The translations under genes were made by a program, and so were the position numbers. DNA of 64,000 bases from contig NZ_BMEC01000002.1 of NCBI RefSeq assembly GCF_014636295.1, positions 248,001-312,000 of the forward strand. The letters are read 5' to 3'. This stretch comes from Marivirga lumbricoides (GTDB lineage: Bacteria > Bacteroidota > Bacteroidia > Cytophagales > Cyclobacteriaceae). The notes under the pieces were generated by a model, which was not told the origin of the DNA, ran no database searches, and saw nothing but the letters and a program-made list of their open reading frames with translations. This document shows positions 34,530-44,159 of this stretch, piece after piece. Positions within the stretch are counted from its first letter, which is position 1. Every line of letters begins with the position of its first letter.

Positions 34530-35819
34530 CTAGCTATTCATAATATCCTCAATTTCATCCACTTCGATAGGAATATCTCCCATCAGGTCGTTCAGTCCAT
34601 TTTTGGTAATAACTAAGTCATTCTCCAGCCTGATACCAATGCCTTCATTTAAGATGTAAATGCCAGGCTCTACAGTGAATACCATTCCTTCTTCCATCTT
34701 TCTGTAAACGTTCCCAACATCATGAACATCCAAACCAATATGGTGAGAAGTTCCATGCATGAAATACTTTTTGTAAGCAGGGTTTTTAGGATCCTGATTT
34801 TTTACATCAGTTTTGTCTAATAAGCCTAAACCTATTAATTCGCTTTCCATTATTTTGCCTACCTCTTTGTGGTACTCGGCAATAACATTTCCAGGTTTAA
34901 GCATTTTCATTGATTCACGCTGCACTCGCAAAACCGCATTATAAACTGCTTTTTGTCTTTCGGTAAATTTTCCATTTACCGGAATTGTACGTGTCATGTC
35001 AGCATTATAATTTCCGTACTCTGCCCCTACATCCATCAAAATGAGATCACCATCCTTGCAGGCTTTGCTATTGTCGATATAATGCAACACACACGCATTA
35101 GCTCCTGAAGCCACAATTGGCGTGTAAGCAAATCCTTTTGAGCCTTTTCTTACAAATTCATGAAGGTATTCTGCCTCTATTTCGTACTCCATTCTACCAG
35201 GTTTGGTAAATTTAAGTACTCTGTGAAATGCATCTCTGGTAATATTGCAGGCAATCTGCATTTGCTTTATCTCTTCATCAGATTTGATAGCTCTTAAATG
35301 ATGCATGATAGGAGCTGCTTTTCTGTATTGATGAGCCGGGTACTCTGCTTTACACCATTTAATGAAACGTGCATTCCTGGTTTCAACCTCAGAGGCCGCA
35401 CGGATGTGCTCATTAGTATTGATAAAAACAGTTTCAGCTTCTGCCATTAAAGTATTAAACACCACCGGAAACTCAGATAACCACATGATATTTTGAATAC
35501 CCGAAGCCGCTGTGGCTTCTTCTTTAGTATATTTATGTCCTTCCCAAATAGCAATATGCTCGTTAGTTTCTTTCAGGAAAAGGATTTCCCTCCAGGCATC
35601 ATTAGCAAAATCAGGAAATAAAACAAGAATACTTTCTTCCTGATCAATTCCCGACAAGTAAAACAGATCGCTGTTTTGTCTGAAAGTCATTGTGCCGTCA
35701 GCATTGGTTGGCATAATATCGTTAGAATTAAAAACAGCTAAAGATTTAGCAGGTAAATGCTGGTTGAAATTTTTCCTGTTGTTGATGTACAATGATTTGT
35801 CTAATGGGTTATACCTCAT
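34530..35819 (-). CDS. pepP: Xaa-Pro aminopeptidase (M24B)
   Basis: The 429-aa protein has the aminopeptidase P N-terminal domain (FRQNSDLFYLSGIDQEESIL) and the pita-bread catalytic domain with the full metal set: LMDVGAEYGNYNADMTRT (two Asp), HGTSHHIGLDVHD (His), FTVEPGIY (Glu) and GIGIRLENDLV (Glu). It removes an N-terminal residue next to proline in the cytoplasm. No signal peptide. Divergent from the subtilase gene and ended by a strong terminator. Confidence 0.94.
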   Translation of the reverse strand: MRYNPLDKSLYINNRKNFNQHLPAKSLAVFNSNDIMPTNADGTMTFRQNSDLFYLSGIDQEESILVLFPDFANDAWREILFLKETNEHIAIWEGHKYTKEEATAASGIQNIMWLSEFPVVFNTLMAEAETVFINTNEHIRAASEVETRNARFIKWCKAEYPAHQYRKAAPIMHHLRAIKSDEEIKQMQIACNITRDAFHRVLKFTKPGRMEYEIEAEYLHEFVRKGSKGFAYTPIVASGANACVLHYIDNSKACKDGDLILMDVGAEYGNYNADMTRTIPVNGKFTERQKAVYNAVLRVQRESMKMLKPGNVIAEYHKEVGKIMESELIGLGLLDKTDVKNQDPKNPAYKKYFMHGTSHHIGLDVHDVGNVYRKMEEGMVFTVEPGIYILNEGIGIRLENDLVITKNGLNDLMGDIPIEVDEIEDIMNS

Positions 35820-35836
35820 AATTTAACTTTTAGATT

Positions 35837-35844
35837 TAAATTTG
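35837..35844 (+). promoter_or_regulatory. Candidate -7 element for the subtilase gene
   Basis: TAAATTTG fits TAnnTTTG, 43 bases before the chosen ATG at 35887. Pattern-based only. Confidence 0.35.
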
Positions 35845-35886
35845 TGTTGCCTTACTTCTAAATCAGGCAAAATTAATTCGATTCAG

Positions 35887-37383
35887 ATGCAAAACACTTT
35901 CATTTTTAAGATTTGGGTAAATATACTATTTCTACTACTATTTTCATGTGCATCCTTTGCCCAAAATAAATATTGGGTCCACTTTTCTGAAGATGATGGT
36001 AACTCTGACATGGAAAGTTTTTATCCTCTTCCTTCAGAATGGCATCAATTTGTTGAAGCCGAGCATTTAACTATTCACTATCGTTCAAAATGGTTTAACT
36101 CACTTTCAGTTACTTTAGAAGAACAGCTTATTGATAAGGTAATCTCATTTCCGTTTGTGAAGTCTGTTGAAATAGTGAAAGAACTGGCAATACATTCTAT
36201 GGAGGTTGACAGGGCTAAGCAAAGCAAGGAGTTGGGTTATGCATTGGAACAAATAAATGCTTCCTACCTTACAGATAGCCTGAAATTGAATGGTAAAGGT
36301 GTTAAAATTGGAGTAGTAGATGGAGGGTTTATGAAAGCTAATGAAAATGAAGCACTTAAAACAATGGCTAATAAAAAACAAATAAGGTATTTCAAGGACT
36401 ACCTTCTTCCTGAAAATACTGATCCCTATTATGGTAAATGGTTTTCGCATGATAATCATGGAACCCAGGTACTGGAAATGATTGCCGGGTATGACCCTGA
36501 AAATAGTTTACAACTTGGCATGGCCACTGAAGCCACTTACTACCTTGCAAGAACAGACCATGGGGTGCGGGAAAACAGATTAGAAGAGGACTATTGGCTT
36601 ATGGCAATTGAAAATTTTTATGAGCAGGGAATTCGACTCGTAAACTCCTCATTGGGCTATACTGATGGTTTTGACAAGAGGAAAGAGAACCATAAAGTTA
36701 AAGAGGTAGATGGAAAAAGCAGTTTAATTACGCAAGCTGCCCAGAAAGCAGCAGAAAAAGGAATGCTCATAGTACTTGCTGCTGGCAATGATGGAGATGG
36801 AAAATGGAAAACATTATCATTACCTGCTGATGCTAATGATGTGCTAACTGTTGGTGCCACAAGATTTGATACATGGTCAAAAGTATATTACAGTTCCATT
36901 GGACCTGAAGTTGTAAGCTTCACAAAGCCAGACATATCCTGCTTTGCCTCTAACGGAACTTCTTTTTCCGCTCCGATAATTACTGGTTTAGCAGCGTGCA
37001 TCTGGCAGTATGACAGCACCTTAACTAATTATGAGGTAATGGATATTATAAAGAAGTCAGGGCATTTGGCAGAAGCACCCAATAATTATCTCGGACATGG
37101 AGTGCCTAATGCTGAAGAAGTTGCTATGTTGCTAAAAGGTAATGAACTGACTAGAAAGCTGGTAAGCGTTCAGCAAAAATCGAACACCTTCACTGTGGAA
37201 AATGACGAAATATCTGAACTAGTCGTTTTCCATAAAAAAGATAAAAAAAGTGTCATTTTACAGGAAATTATCGAAATGCAGGAAAGTCAACCCGTTATTA
37301 CGATTACAAGAAAAGAGGAAGCTCAGTTTACCACTGTTGTGAGTAGAAATAAACTATTGATAGAAATAGAATGGGTCGATTGA
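35887..37383 (+). CDS. Secreted S8 subtilisin-like serine protease
   Basis: Start at 35887 gives a signal peptide (MQNTFIFKIWVNILFLLLFS, then CASFAQ); the frame opens earlier at 35842. The catalytic triad is complete: VKIGVVDGGF (Asp, about 143), SHDNHGTQVLEMIAGY (His, about 192) and NGTSFSAPIITGLAAC (Ser, about 358), with LAAGNDGDG for the oxyanion Asn. About 498 aa. The C-terminal part (about 420-498) is a short beta-rich tail; it lacks an obvious T9SS sorting signal, so the enzyme may be periplasmic or leave by another route. Substrate unknown. Confidence 0.9.
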   Translation: MQNTFIFKIWVNILFLLLFSCASFAQNKYWVHFSEDDGNSDMESFYPLPSEWHQFVEAEHLTIHYRSKWFNSLSVTLEEQLIDKVISFPFVKSVEIVKELAIHSMEVDRAKQSKELGYALEQINASYLTDSLKLNGKGVKIGVVDGGFMKANENEALKTMANKKQIRYFKDYLLPENTDPYYGKWFSHDNHGTQVLEMIAGYDPENSLQLGMATEATYYLARTDHGVRENRLEEDYWLMAIENFYEQGIRLVNSSLGYTDGFDKRKENHKVKEVDGKSSLITQAAQKAAEKGMLIVLAAGNDGDGKWKTLSLPADANDVLTVGATRFDTWSKVYYSSIGPEVVSFTKPDISCFASNGTSFSAPIITGLAACIWQYDSTLTNYEVMDIIKKSGHLAEAPNNYLGHGVPNAEEVAMLLKGNELTRKLVSVQQKSNTFTVENDEISELVVFHKKDKKSVILQEIIEMQESQPVITITRKEEAQFTTVVSRNKLLIEIEWVD

Positions 37384-37403
37384 GTTAGCTAAATACCTCT
37401 GTT

Positions 37404-38537
37404 TTACAACTCGTAGACCCTTCTCATCTGTTGAGCAATATTTCCAGGTGAGAACTTTTCCAAATGAGTTTCAACACCTTTTAGCATATTATCGGCCATC
37501 GCTTTTTCCGAAACCAACTTTAACATCTGTTCCGAAAGCTCCTCATGGTTTTTAGGATCAGCATATAAGGCATGCTTTCCGCCTGCTTCTTCCAGACTTG
37601 AACCTTTTCCTGACACAACTGGTGTGCGCATCATTAAAGATTCTAACACAGGAATTCCAAAACCTTCAAAAGAAGAAGGATACACAGAAGCTAGTGCCCC
37701 TTTATACAGAAATGGTAAATTTTTGAAAGGTACCTGATTAAGAATCCTCACATTTCCATCCAATTGCAATTCTTTTACAGCATTTTCTACCTTCTTCTGG
37801 TAATCCGTTTTTCTTCCTACAATCAGCAAAAGTAAATCATCATCTACCTTTTCAAGCACTAACTTAAATGCCCTCACTAAATCTTCTGCATTTTTTCTCT
37901 CTTCAATGGATCCTACATACAAAAAGTAAGGCTGCATCAGATTATATTGTTCTAGCAGATAAACCATTCGCTGAGATTTTATATCCTGTGTATACAGCGG
38001 GTGCACTCCCTGGTATACCACATGGATTTTATTAGCATCTGTACCAAAAAATTCAATAATATCACTCTTGGTTTGTTCACTTACTGCAATAATTTGATCT
38101 GCTCTTTCGCAAGCTGATTTGAACTTCTTTTTATAGATCATCCTGTCAATTGCAGGATAAAAATCAGGATAACGTAGAAATATCAGGTCATGTATAGTAA
38201 CCACCTTTTTAATACCTTTACCTAAGCCGGAAGGGAGTTCATTACTTAAGCCGTGAAAAACATCTGCCCCGGCATTACCTGCCAGCTTACCTATTTTAGA
38301 GGATCTCCATGAACTTTGCAAGCTACCGACTTTCCAAATTCCTGAAGGTAGTTTCACTTTGTCTTTATGAAGTTTTAAAAAAGTTTCCGCATCAGTATGC
38401 TCTGCTATTTTAGGAGTAAACAGCAGGTGTTCATCTTCTTTAAAAGTTTGGGTCAGTGCATTAATAATAAAGCGGCTGTAGTTACCCAGCCCGGTAAAAT
38501 TATTGAAAGCACGTTTGGCATCAAAAGCTATTTTCAT
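37404..38537 (-). CDS. Glycosyltransferase family 4 protein
   Basis: The 377-aa GT-B protein opens with MKIAFDAKRAFNNFTGLGNY, has VTIHDLIFLRYPDFYP and IIAVSEQTKSDIIEFFG, and carries the nucleotide-sugar-binding end YVGSIEERKNAEDLVRAF ... VYPSSFEGFGIPVLESLMMR (E-x7-E motif). Such retaining enzymes transfer sugars for LPS or exopolysaccharide on the cytoplasmic side of the membrane. Donor and acceptor are unknown. It shares a divergent promoter region with the M16 peptidase. Confidence 0.92.
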   Translation of the reverse strand: MKIAFDAKRAFNNFTGLGNYSRFIINALTQTFKEDEHLLFTPKIAEHTDAETFLKLHKDKVKLPSGIWKVGSLQSSWRSSKIGKLAGNAGADVFHGLSNELPSGLGKGIKKVVTIHDLIFLRYPDFYPAIDRMIYKKKFKSACERADQIIAVSEQTKSDIIEFFGTDANKIHVVYQGVHPLYTQDIKSQRMVYLLEQYNLMQPYFLYVGSIEERKNAEDLVRAFKLVLEKVDDDLLLLIVGRKTDYQKKVENAVKELQLDGNVRILNQVPFKNLPFLYKGALASVYPSSFEGFGIPVLESLMMRTPVVSGKGSSLEEAGGKHALYADPKNHEELSEQMLKLVSEKAMADNMLKGVETHLEKFSPGNIAQQMRRVYEL

Positions 38538-38554
38538 AGTTCGAAGTTAAAAAA

Positions 38555-38586
38555 CAAAAGTAATTAATTAATGATACATCGATCAA
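38555..38586 (-). promoter_or_regulatory. Promoter for the GT4 gene
   Basis: On the minus strand TTG (38586 to 38584), a 21-base spacer and TACTTTTG (38562 to 38555) match the Bacteroidota -33/-7 consensus, 18 bases before the start codon. Confidence 0.55.
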
Positions 38587-38613
38587 GATTAAGTTAAAAA
38601 CAAAGATAATTTG

Positions 38614-38621
38614 TAGTTTTG
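38614..38621 (+). promoter_or_regulatory. Candidate -7 element for the M16 peptidase operon
   Basis: TAGTTTTG fits TAnnTTTG, 19 bases before the ATG at 38641; no clear -33 TTG at the usual distance. Confidence 0.45.
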
Positions 38622-38640
38622 CATCACAAGAGGGGATTGA

Positions 38641-39870
38641 ATGAAAGCATATCAAATTCAAACATTAGATAACGGAATTAGGGTAATCCATCAACCTGTT
38701 AATAACTCAAAAATCATTCACTGTGGCTTTGTTTTGGACATTGGAAGTCGGGATGAAAAACCGCACCAGGTAGGTATTGCCCACTTTTGGGAGCACATGG
38801 CCTTTAAGGGTACTCGTAAAAGAAAAGCTTTTCATATCCTGAACAGATTGGATGCTGTAGGTGGTGAACTCAATGCCTACACAACAAAGGAAAAAATTTT
38901 CTTCCATGCTTCAGTGCTTGATCAGTATGTAGAAAAAGCTTTCGATCTGCTTGTTGATATCACTTTTGAATCAATTTTTCCTGAAAAACAAATAGAGAAA
39001 GAGCGACAGGTTATTCTGGAAGAAATGTCGATGTATTACGATTCCCCGGAAGATGCTATTCAGGATCAGTTTGATGAGGTCATTTTTAAAGATCATCCTT
39101 TAGGAAACAATATTTTAGGCGATCAGGAAAGTCTGAAGAAATTCAAAAGATCAGATTTTATCGATTTCCTGCAGGAAAATTTAGATACCAGCAGGATCGT
39201 TTTCTCCATTGTGGGCGATTTATCAGAAAATAAGCTCAATCGTTTAATTAATAAATACCTGAAACCCATTCCTGCTCAAAAAAGAAGCAGAACCAGGGTT
39301 CCGTTTAGTGAATATAAGCCTCAACAATTACACGTAAAAAGAGAGGTTACACAGGCTCAATGTGCTATTGGCACCACTGCCTATCCTATCCACCACCCAA
39401 AAAGGTTACCTTTTTTTATGCTGGTAAATATTTTAGGAGGACCGGGCATGAATACCCGTTTAAATATGGCTTTAAGGGAGAAGTATGGTTTTGTATATGC
39501 TATTGATGCGGGCTACCATCCTTTTTCTGACACAGCACTTTTCAGTATATTTTTCGGTACTGATTCCAATCAGTTAAATAAAAGTATCCGGTTGGTGAAA
39601 AAAGAACTTAAGAAACTTCAGGATATCAGGTTAGGCACATTGCAGTTACATGTTGCCAAAGAGCAATTAATGGGACAGTTGGCAATGGCGGAAGAAAACA
39701 ATATGAGTTTTATGCTCATGCTTGGAAGAAGTTTGCTTGATAAAGATAAAATAGAATCACTGGATGAACTATTTGATCAAATAAGAAATATTGAGGCAGG
39801 GGATTTGCAGGAAGTTGCCAATGAAATATGGCCTGAAGAAAGACTGAGCCTTTTAACCTATCAATCATAA
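38641..39870 (+). CDS. M16-family zinc metallopeptidase
   Basis: The 409-aa protein has the inverted zinc site HFWEHMAFKGT (H-x-x-E-H, about residue 48) and the downstream Glu in KERQVILEEMSMYYD, followed by the second, inactive M16 half with GGPGMNTRLNMALREKYGFV (the R/Y substrate motif). No signal peptide is seen, so it is probably cytoplasmic or membrane-associated; such single-chain M16B enzymes cut peptides. First of a three-gene plus-strand run with the O-methyltransferase and the transglycosylase. Confidence 0.93.
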   Translation: MKAYQIQTLDNGIRVIHQPVNNSKIIHCGFVLDIGSRDEKPHQVGIAHFWEHMAFKGTRKRKAFHILNRLDAVGGELNAYTTKEKIFFHASVLDQYVEKAFDLLVDITFESIFPEKQIEKERQVILEEMSMYYDSPEDAIQDQFDEVIFKDHPLGNNILGDQESLKKFKRSDFIDFLQENLDTSRIVFSIVGDLSENKLNRLINKYLKPIPAQKRSRTRVPFSEYKPQQLHVKREVTQAQCAIGTTAYPIHHPKRLPFFMLVNILGGPGMNTRLNMALREKYGFVYAIDAGYHPFSDTALFSIFFGTDSNQLNKSIRLVKKELKKLQDIRLGTLQLHVAKEQLMGQLAMAEENNMSFMLMLGRSLLDKDKIESLDELFDQIRNIEAGDLQEVANEIWPEERLSLLTYQS

Positions 39871-39899
39871 TATAGCCTTATAATTAAAACTAATAGTAA

Positions 39900-40544
39900 A
39901 TGGAATTTCTCGATCCTGATTTAGAAAAATATGTAGCTGATCACACAGAGCCAGAGAACTCTCTGCTTCATCAAATAAATAGAGAAACCCACACACAGGT
40001 ATTAAAACCCCGCATGCTAAGCGGACATTTGCAGGGCAGGGTGCTTTCGGTGCTTTCACATATGATAAAACCCAAATACATTCTGGAAATTGGCACCTAT
40101 ACGGGCTACTCTGCACTTTGTATGGCTGAAGGGATGCAGGAAGAAGGAAAGTTAATTACAATAGATAAAAATGAAGAGCTTGCGGAGAGAGTTCACAATT
40201 ATTTTAAAGCTTCAGACTTTTCTGAACAGATAGAATTCAAAAATGGAAATGCCCTGGATATAATCCCTGAATTAAATTACCCCTGGGATATGGTTTTTAT
40301 TGATGCAGATAAAGCCAATTATATCAACTATTATAAGCTTATAGTTGATAAGCTTAAAAAAGGAAGCTATATTTTGATTGACAATGTGCTTTGGAGTGGA
40401 AAAGTGCTGGAGAAAAATAGAAAAAAGCTAGATAAAGATACCGATAAGATACTAGAATTCAATCGTTTCGTTCATGAAGATGGAAGAGTTCAGAATGTAC
40501 TATTCCCCATCAGAGATGGATTAATGATTTTAAGGAAAAAATGA
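39900..40544 (+). CDS. Class I SAM-dependent O-methyltransferase (COMT-like)
   Basis: The 214-aa protein carries the SAM motif ILEIGTYTGYSALCMAEGM, the acidic LITIDKNEE, WDMVFIDADKANYINYY and the metal-site region ILIDNVLWSGKV of the cation-dependent catechol/caffeoyl-CoA O-methyltransferase family. The acceptor is unknown. Gene overlaps the start of the transglycosylase by four bases. Confidence 0.92.
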   Translation: MEFLDPDLEKYVADHTEPENSLLHQINRETHTQVLKPRMLSGHLQGRVLSVLSHMIKPKYILEIGTYTGYSALCMAEGMQEEGKLITIDKNEELAERVHNYFKASDFSEQIEFKNGNALDIIPELNYPWDMVFIDADKANYINYYKLIVDKLKKGSYILIDNVLWSGKVLEKNRKKLDKDTDKILEFNRFVHEDGRVQNVLFPIRDGLMILRKK

Positions 40545-42529
40545 GAAAAATCAGTTTTTTATTCATAACTGCCTGTATAGCTATTCAACTACAGGCACAG
40601 CAGGTACCCTCTCGCTTAGAGTTTGCCGATATGGAGCTAAAATTAACAGATGATGCCATTCGTGATATTCAGGCTGATGTTGATGCAATGACAAGAAGTG
40701 CAACCTATTTTCAGAAAAAATTGCAAAGAGTTGACATGTACATGCCTATTATCGAAAGAATTTTTGCTGAAGAAGGTCTTCCTGATGATTTTAAATACCT
40801 TGTAATTCAGGAAAGCGCACTGATATCCGATGCTGTATCCAGCAGTAATGCTGTCGGGTTTTGGCAATTTAAGGAAATTTCAGGACTTGAAAATGGCTTA
40901 AGAATCGATAGGGTAATTGACGAAAGGATGAATATCGTTTCGTCAACCCGTGCAGCAGCCACCTATTTAAAAAGTCACAACAAATATTTTGATAACTGGG
41001 CTTATGCTTTAATAGCTTATCAAGCCGGATTAGGAGGCGCTCAAAATTTAGTAGATGAAGGTAATTTTGGTAAAAAGAAGCTTACTATTACAAAAAACAC
41101 CTACTGGTATCTAAAGAAATATTTAGCGCATAAAATAGCTTATGAACAAGCTTTAGGTACTTCAGAAGTGCAGTATTTTCTTCAGGAAAAGACTGACGCA
41201 GCAGATTTACATTTAAAAGACATTGCTTCCGAGTACAATGTAACGGTAGAACTTTTGGAAGAGTACAATAAGTGGATTAAAAGAGGTAGGGTACCAAGTG
41301 ATAAAACGTATACAGTTATTATACCTTTGGAGGGAGCAGAAAATATTGCCAAATATCAGCAAAGAAACACTGCTCGTAATACCTCAAGAAACCTTCCGGG
41401 AAATATTAATATAGCAGGTCAGGATAAATTCCCAATGGTTGAAGGAGACTACAACCCTTCCGACACAAAAATACCTCATCAGGTTGAAATCAATGGTAAA
41501 AAAGGAATTTTAGCGGTGCGGGGTTATACAGTAGCTAAATTGGCAGAAGCCGGAGGGATTTCTGAAAAAAGGTTTAGGAAATATAATGACATCTCTTCGG
41601 CTCAGGGATTAAATTATGGAAACATATACTACTTGCAAAGAAAGAGGAACCGTGCTAAATTTTATTATCATACAGTAAAAGCCGGAGAAACTATGTGGGA
41701 GATCAGCCAAAAATACGCATTGAAACTGCATAAGCTTTACAGAAAAAACAGAATGGAAAGTCCTGAGCAACCAAAAGAAGGGCGTGTTTTATGGCTAAGA
41801 CTGAATAGACCAGACGATATTCCCATAGAATATAAAAAAACGAGCCAACCTGCGGCTAAGCCGGAAAGCCAGATTGTTAGCGAGAAAAGTAAAACAGAGG
41901 CTATCGCTCCTGTAAAAAATGCTGAAGCTAAAGTAACTGAAAAAGCAAAAGCAGAACCTATTCAGAATAAAGTTGAGGTGGTAGATACGGTTGTTGTATC
42001 GGAAAAAGCCAGCCCTAATCTGTATGCAGAATCCACTGAGCAAGAGGCTAAGCAGGAAGAAGCAGCAGAAACATTTTTTCAGAACAAGCAGGAAGACATC
42101 AATGAGGTAGAAAATGAGGAAATGGTTGAAGAAGAAATTGAACCACGTCAGGAATTGATGATTTATGAGATAAAGAAGGGAGATACATTTTTCTCAATTG
42201 CGAACCGCTTTAATATGCGCATTAGTGACTTACTTGAATTTAACCAGCTAAACATTCGGGACACATTATCAATAGGTCAAAAAATAAGTGTAAATAAATA
42301 TTCAGGGAGTATTGAGAATAACCCCTTGAATAAAGAAACACCTTCAAGCTCTACGCAAATGGCTACAAATACGCCTTCAGGAGCTATTGAGCACAAAGTA
42401 CAAGCTGGAGAAACAATGTACAGTCTGGCTAAGAAATATGGAGTTTCATTAAAAGAAATAATGGAATGGAATGACAAATCTGATTATTCATTAAGTACAG
42501 GGGATGTTATCCTGATAAAAAAGAAATAA
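40541..42529 (+). CDS. Membrane-bound lytic transglycosylase with LysM repeats (MltD-like)
   Basis: The 662-aa precursor has a signal peptide (MRKISFLFITACIAIQLQAQ) and an SLT domain with the catalytic glutamate in YLVIQESALISDAVSSSNAV (about residue 90), GFWQF and AYALIAYQAGLGGA. At least three LysM repeats follow (about 375-415, 541-583, 616-660: VKAGETMWEISQKY, IKKGDTFFSIANRF, VQAGETMYSLAKKYG), separated by a Lys/Glu-rich linker (about 430-535). It cleaves peptidoglycan glycan strands with LysM anchoring it to the wall. Translationally coupled to the O-methyltransferase. Confidence 0.94.
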   Translation: MRKISFLFITACIAIQLQAQQVPSRLEFADMELKLTDDAIRDIQADVDAMTRSATYFQKKLQRVDMYMPIIERIFAEEGLPDDFKYLVIQESALISDAVSSSNAVGFWQFKEISGLENGLRIDRVIDERMNIVSSTRAAATYLKSHNKYFDNWAYALIAYQAGLGGAQNLVDEGNFGKKKLTITKNTYWYLKKYLAHKIAYEQALGTSEVQYFLQEKTDAADLHLKDIASEYNVTVELLEEYNKWIKRGRVPSDKTYTVIIPLEGAENIAKYQQRNTARNTSRNLPGNINIAGQDKFPMVEGDYNPSDTKIPHQVEINGKKGILAVRGYTVAKLAEAGGISEKRFRKYNDISSAQGLNYGNIYYLQRKRNRAKFYYHTVKAGETMWEISQKYALKLHKLYRKNRMESPEQPKEGRVLWLRLNRPDDIPIEYKKTSQPAAKPESQIVSEKSKTEAIAPVKNAEAKVTEKAKAEPIQNKVEVVDTVVVSEKASPNLYAESTEQEAKQEEAAETFFQNKQEDINEVENEEMVEEEIEPRQELMIYEIKKGDTFFSIANRFNMRISDLLEFNQLNIRDTLSIGQKISVNKYSGSIENNPLNKETPSSSTQMATNTPSGAIEHKVQAGETMYSLAKKYGVSLKEIMEWNDKSDYSLSTGDVILIKKK

Positions 42530-42566
42530 TTACATTAGAAAACATTTATTCTTGGCTACATTATCT

Positions 42567-42657
42567 TACATTTGTACTTGCTAATCAGAAATATGTCATT
42601 TTTGGGCAATTTTAGTTTTAAATAAAAAAAAGTTTACCTATGTTTAGAGATATCTCT
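42567..42657 (+). promoter_or_regulatory. Candidate promoter element and 12-bp palindrome before the response regulator
   Basis: TACATTTG (42567-42574) fits the -7 consensus; AGAGATATCTCT (42646-42657) is a perfect palindrome about 40 bases before the response-regulator ATG. Neither has a known binder. Confidence 0.35.
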
Positions 42658-42696
42658 TAACAGTAGGTAATTAATATAGAATCAAGTAGAAATTAC

Positions 42697-43113
42697 ATGG
42701 TAACAGCTGCAAAAACTGTTGATTTAGTGATGCTTGTTGATGATAATGACACTGATAATTTCATCAGCAAGCGTATCATCGAAATAACTGAATTCGCGAA
42801 ACACGTTGAAATTAAAAACTCAGGGAAAAGTGCTCTGGATTATTTAGAAGAACATAAAGAAAATCCGGATAAGCTACCGAATATCATTTTTCTTGATATT
42901 AATATGCCCATCGTTGATGGTTTTGTATTTCTATATGAATTTGAAAAATTCTCTGATACTGTTAAGGATAAATGCAAAGTAATTATCCTATCCAGTTCAG
43001 ACAATAAGAGGGATATTGATAAAATTGTAAATAATGACCATGTAATTAAATTCATTACCAAGCCTCTTACTGAAAATGCTTTAAATGAAATCAGGTCTTT
43101 AGATTTACACTAA
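42697..43113 (+). CDS. Single-domain response regulator (receiver only)
   Basis: The 138-aa protein is a CheY-like receiver: acidic pocket VMLVDDNDTDNF, phospho-acceptor Asp67 in IIFLDINMP, switch serine in VIILSSSD and Lys122 in FITKPLT. There is no output domain, so it must act by protein contact or as a phosphorelay part. No histidine kinase is nearby. Common Cytophagales layout. Confidence 0.93.
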   Translation: MVTAAKTVDLVMLVDDNDTDNFISKRIIEITEFAKHVEIKNSGKSALDYLEEHKENPDKLPNIIFLDINMPIVDGFVFLYEFEKFSDTVKDKCKVIILSSSDNKRDIDKIVNNDHVIKFITKPLTENALNEIRSLDLH

Positions 43114-43149
43114 TCAATCAAAAAATTAAGTGATATTTAGATTTTGTTT

Positions 43150-44079
43150 ATGAAATTTATTTTACCAGTTATATTTCTATTTTCAATTTCATTAAACGTG
43201 GGTGCTCAAACAGACACCACCAATATAATTCCACTAGACACTATACCTGCTGATACCAGCTATTGGAACACTGAAATTAAGTTAAATCTGAATTTCTCTC
43301 AAGTTAGCCTTACCAACTGGTCCGGTGGGGGCAATAGTTCTGTTTCAATAGGCGCACTCACCAACTTTAAAGCCAACTACCAAAAAGACAAGGACGTCTG
43401 GGAAAACAGGTTGAATATGGCATATGGAGTGCTCCGACAAGGTGACGAAGATCAGCCTTTTGTAAAAACAGATGATAATATCATTTTATCAACCAAATAC
43501 AGCCGAAAACTAAAAGACAATATTTTTATTTCCAGCTTAATTGATTTCCGCACTCAATTTTATAAAGGGGTAGACGTAGTTGACGGAAATGAAGTTGTAA
43601 TCTCCAGATTTATGTCTCCTGGTTTCCTGCTAGCCAACATTGGTATCACGTATAGGTATAAGAAAATATTTTCAGCTACTCTTTCTCCACTCTCTTCTAA
43701 AACAACTTTTGTAGCAGATGATTCGCTTTCGGCCGCTGGTAACTATGGTGTGGATCCCGGAGAGCATTCAAGATTTCAAGGAGGTATGAACTTTACCAGT
43801 TCATTACAAACTCCTATAATGGAAAATGTCGATTTCTCAACCAACCTAAACTTATTTTCTGCTTACGAAGACCTTGCAGAAATAGATGTGAATTGGGAGA
43901 CACTGCTAACCTTCAAAATAAATAAATTTTTAACCTCCAGTTTTGCCACTCAGCTGATCTATGATGAAGATGTAAAATCCAAAGAAGTGGTAGTTAATGA
44001 AGCAACAGAAGAAGTTAGACTTGTGCCGGGTGTCCAGTTTAAAAGTGTGATCAATATTGGTTTAGCGTTTACTTTTTAG
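43150..44079 (+). CDS. DUF3078 outer-membrane-type protein
   Basis: The ATG at 43150 starts a signal peptide (MKFILPVIFLFSISLNVGAQ); the TTG at 43144 is not needed. The mature part reads SYWNTEIKLNLNFSQVSLTN, WSGGGNSSVSIGALTNFKAN and KDVWENRLNMAYGVLRQG, as in DUF3078, a Bacteroidota family predicted to form an outer-membrane beta-barrel of about 300 aa. Alternating hydrophobic strands run to a final aromatic (GLAFTF). Function unknown. It lies between the response regulator and convergent dnaX. Confidence 0.88.
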   Translation: MKFILPVIFLFSISLNVGAQTDTTNIIPLDTIPADTSYWNTEIKLNLNFSQVSLTNWSGGGNSSVSIGALTNFKANYQKDKDVWENRLNMAYGVLRQGDEDQPFVKTDDNIILSTKYSRKLKDNIFISSLIDFRTQFYKGVDVVDGNEVVISRFMSPGFLLANIGITYRYKKIFSATLSPLSSKTTFVADDSLSAAGNYGVDPGEHSRFQGGMNFTSSLQTPIMENVDFSTNLNLFSAYEDLAEIDVNWETLLTFKINKFLTSSFATQLIYDEDVKSKEVVVNEATEEVRLVPGVQFKSVINIGLAFTF

Positions 44080-44159
44080 GAAGTAGTACTTTTTCTTTCA
44101 AAATCTAAGATTTTAAGTGGTTCTGTTTTTTTAGCCATTAAAGCTTAAAAAACGAAGTG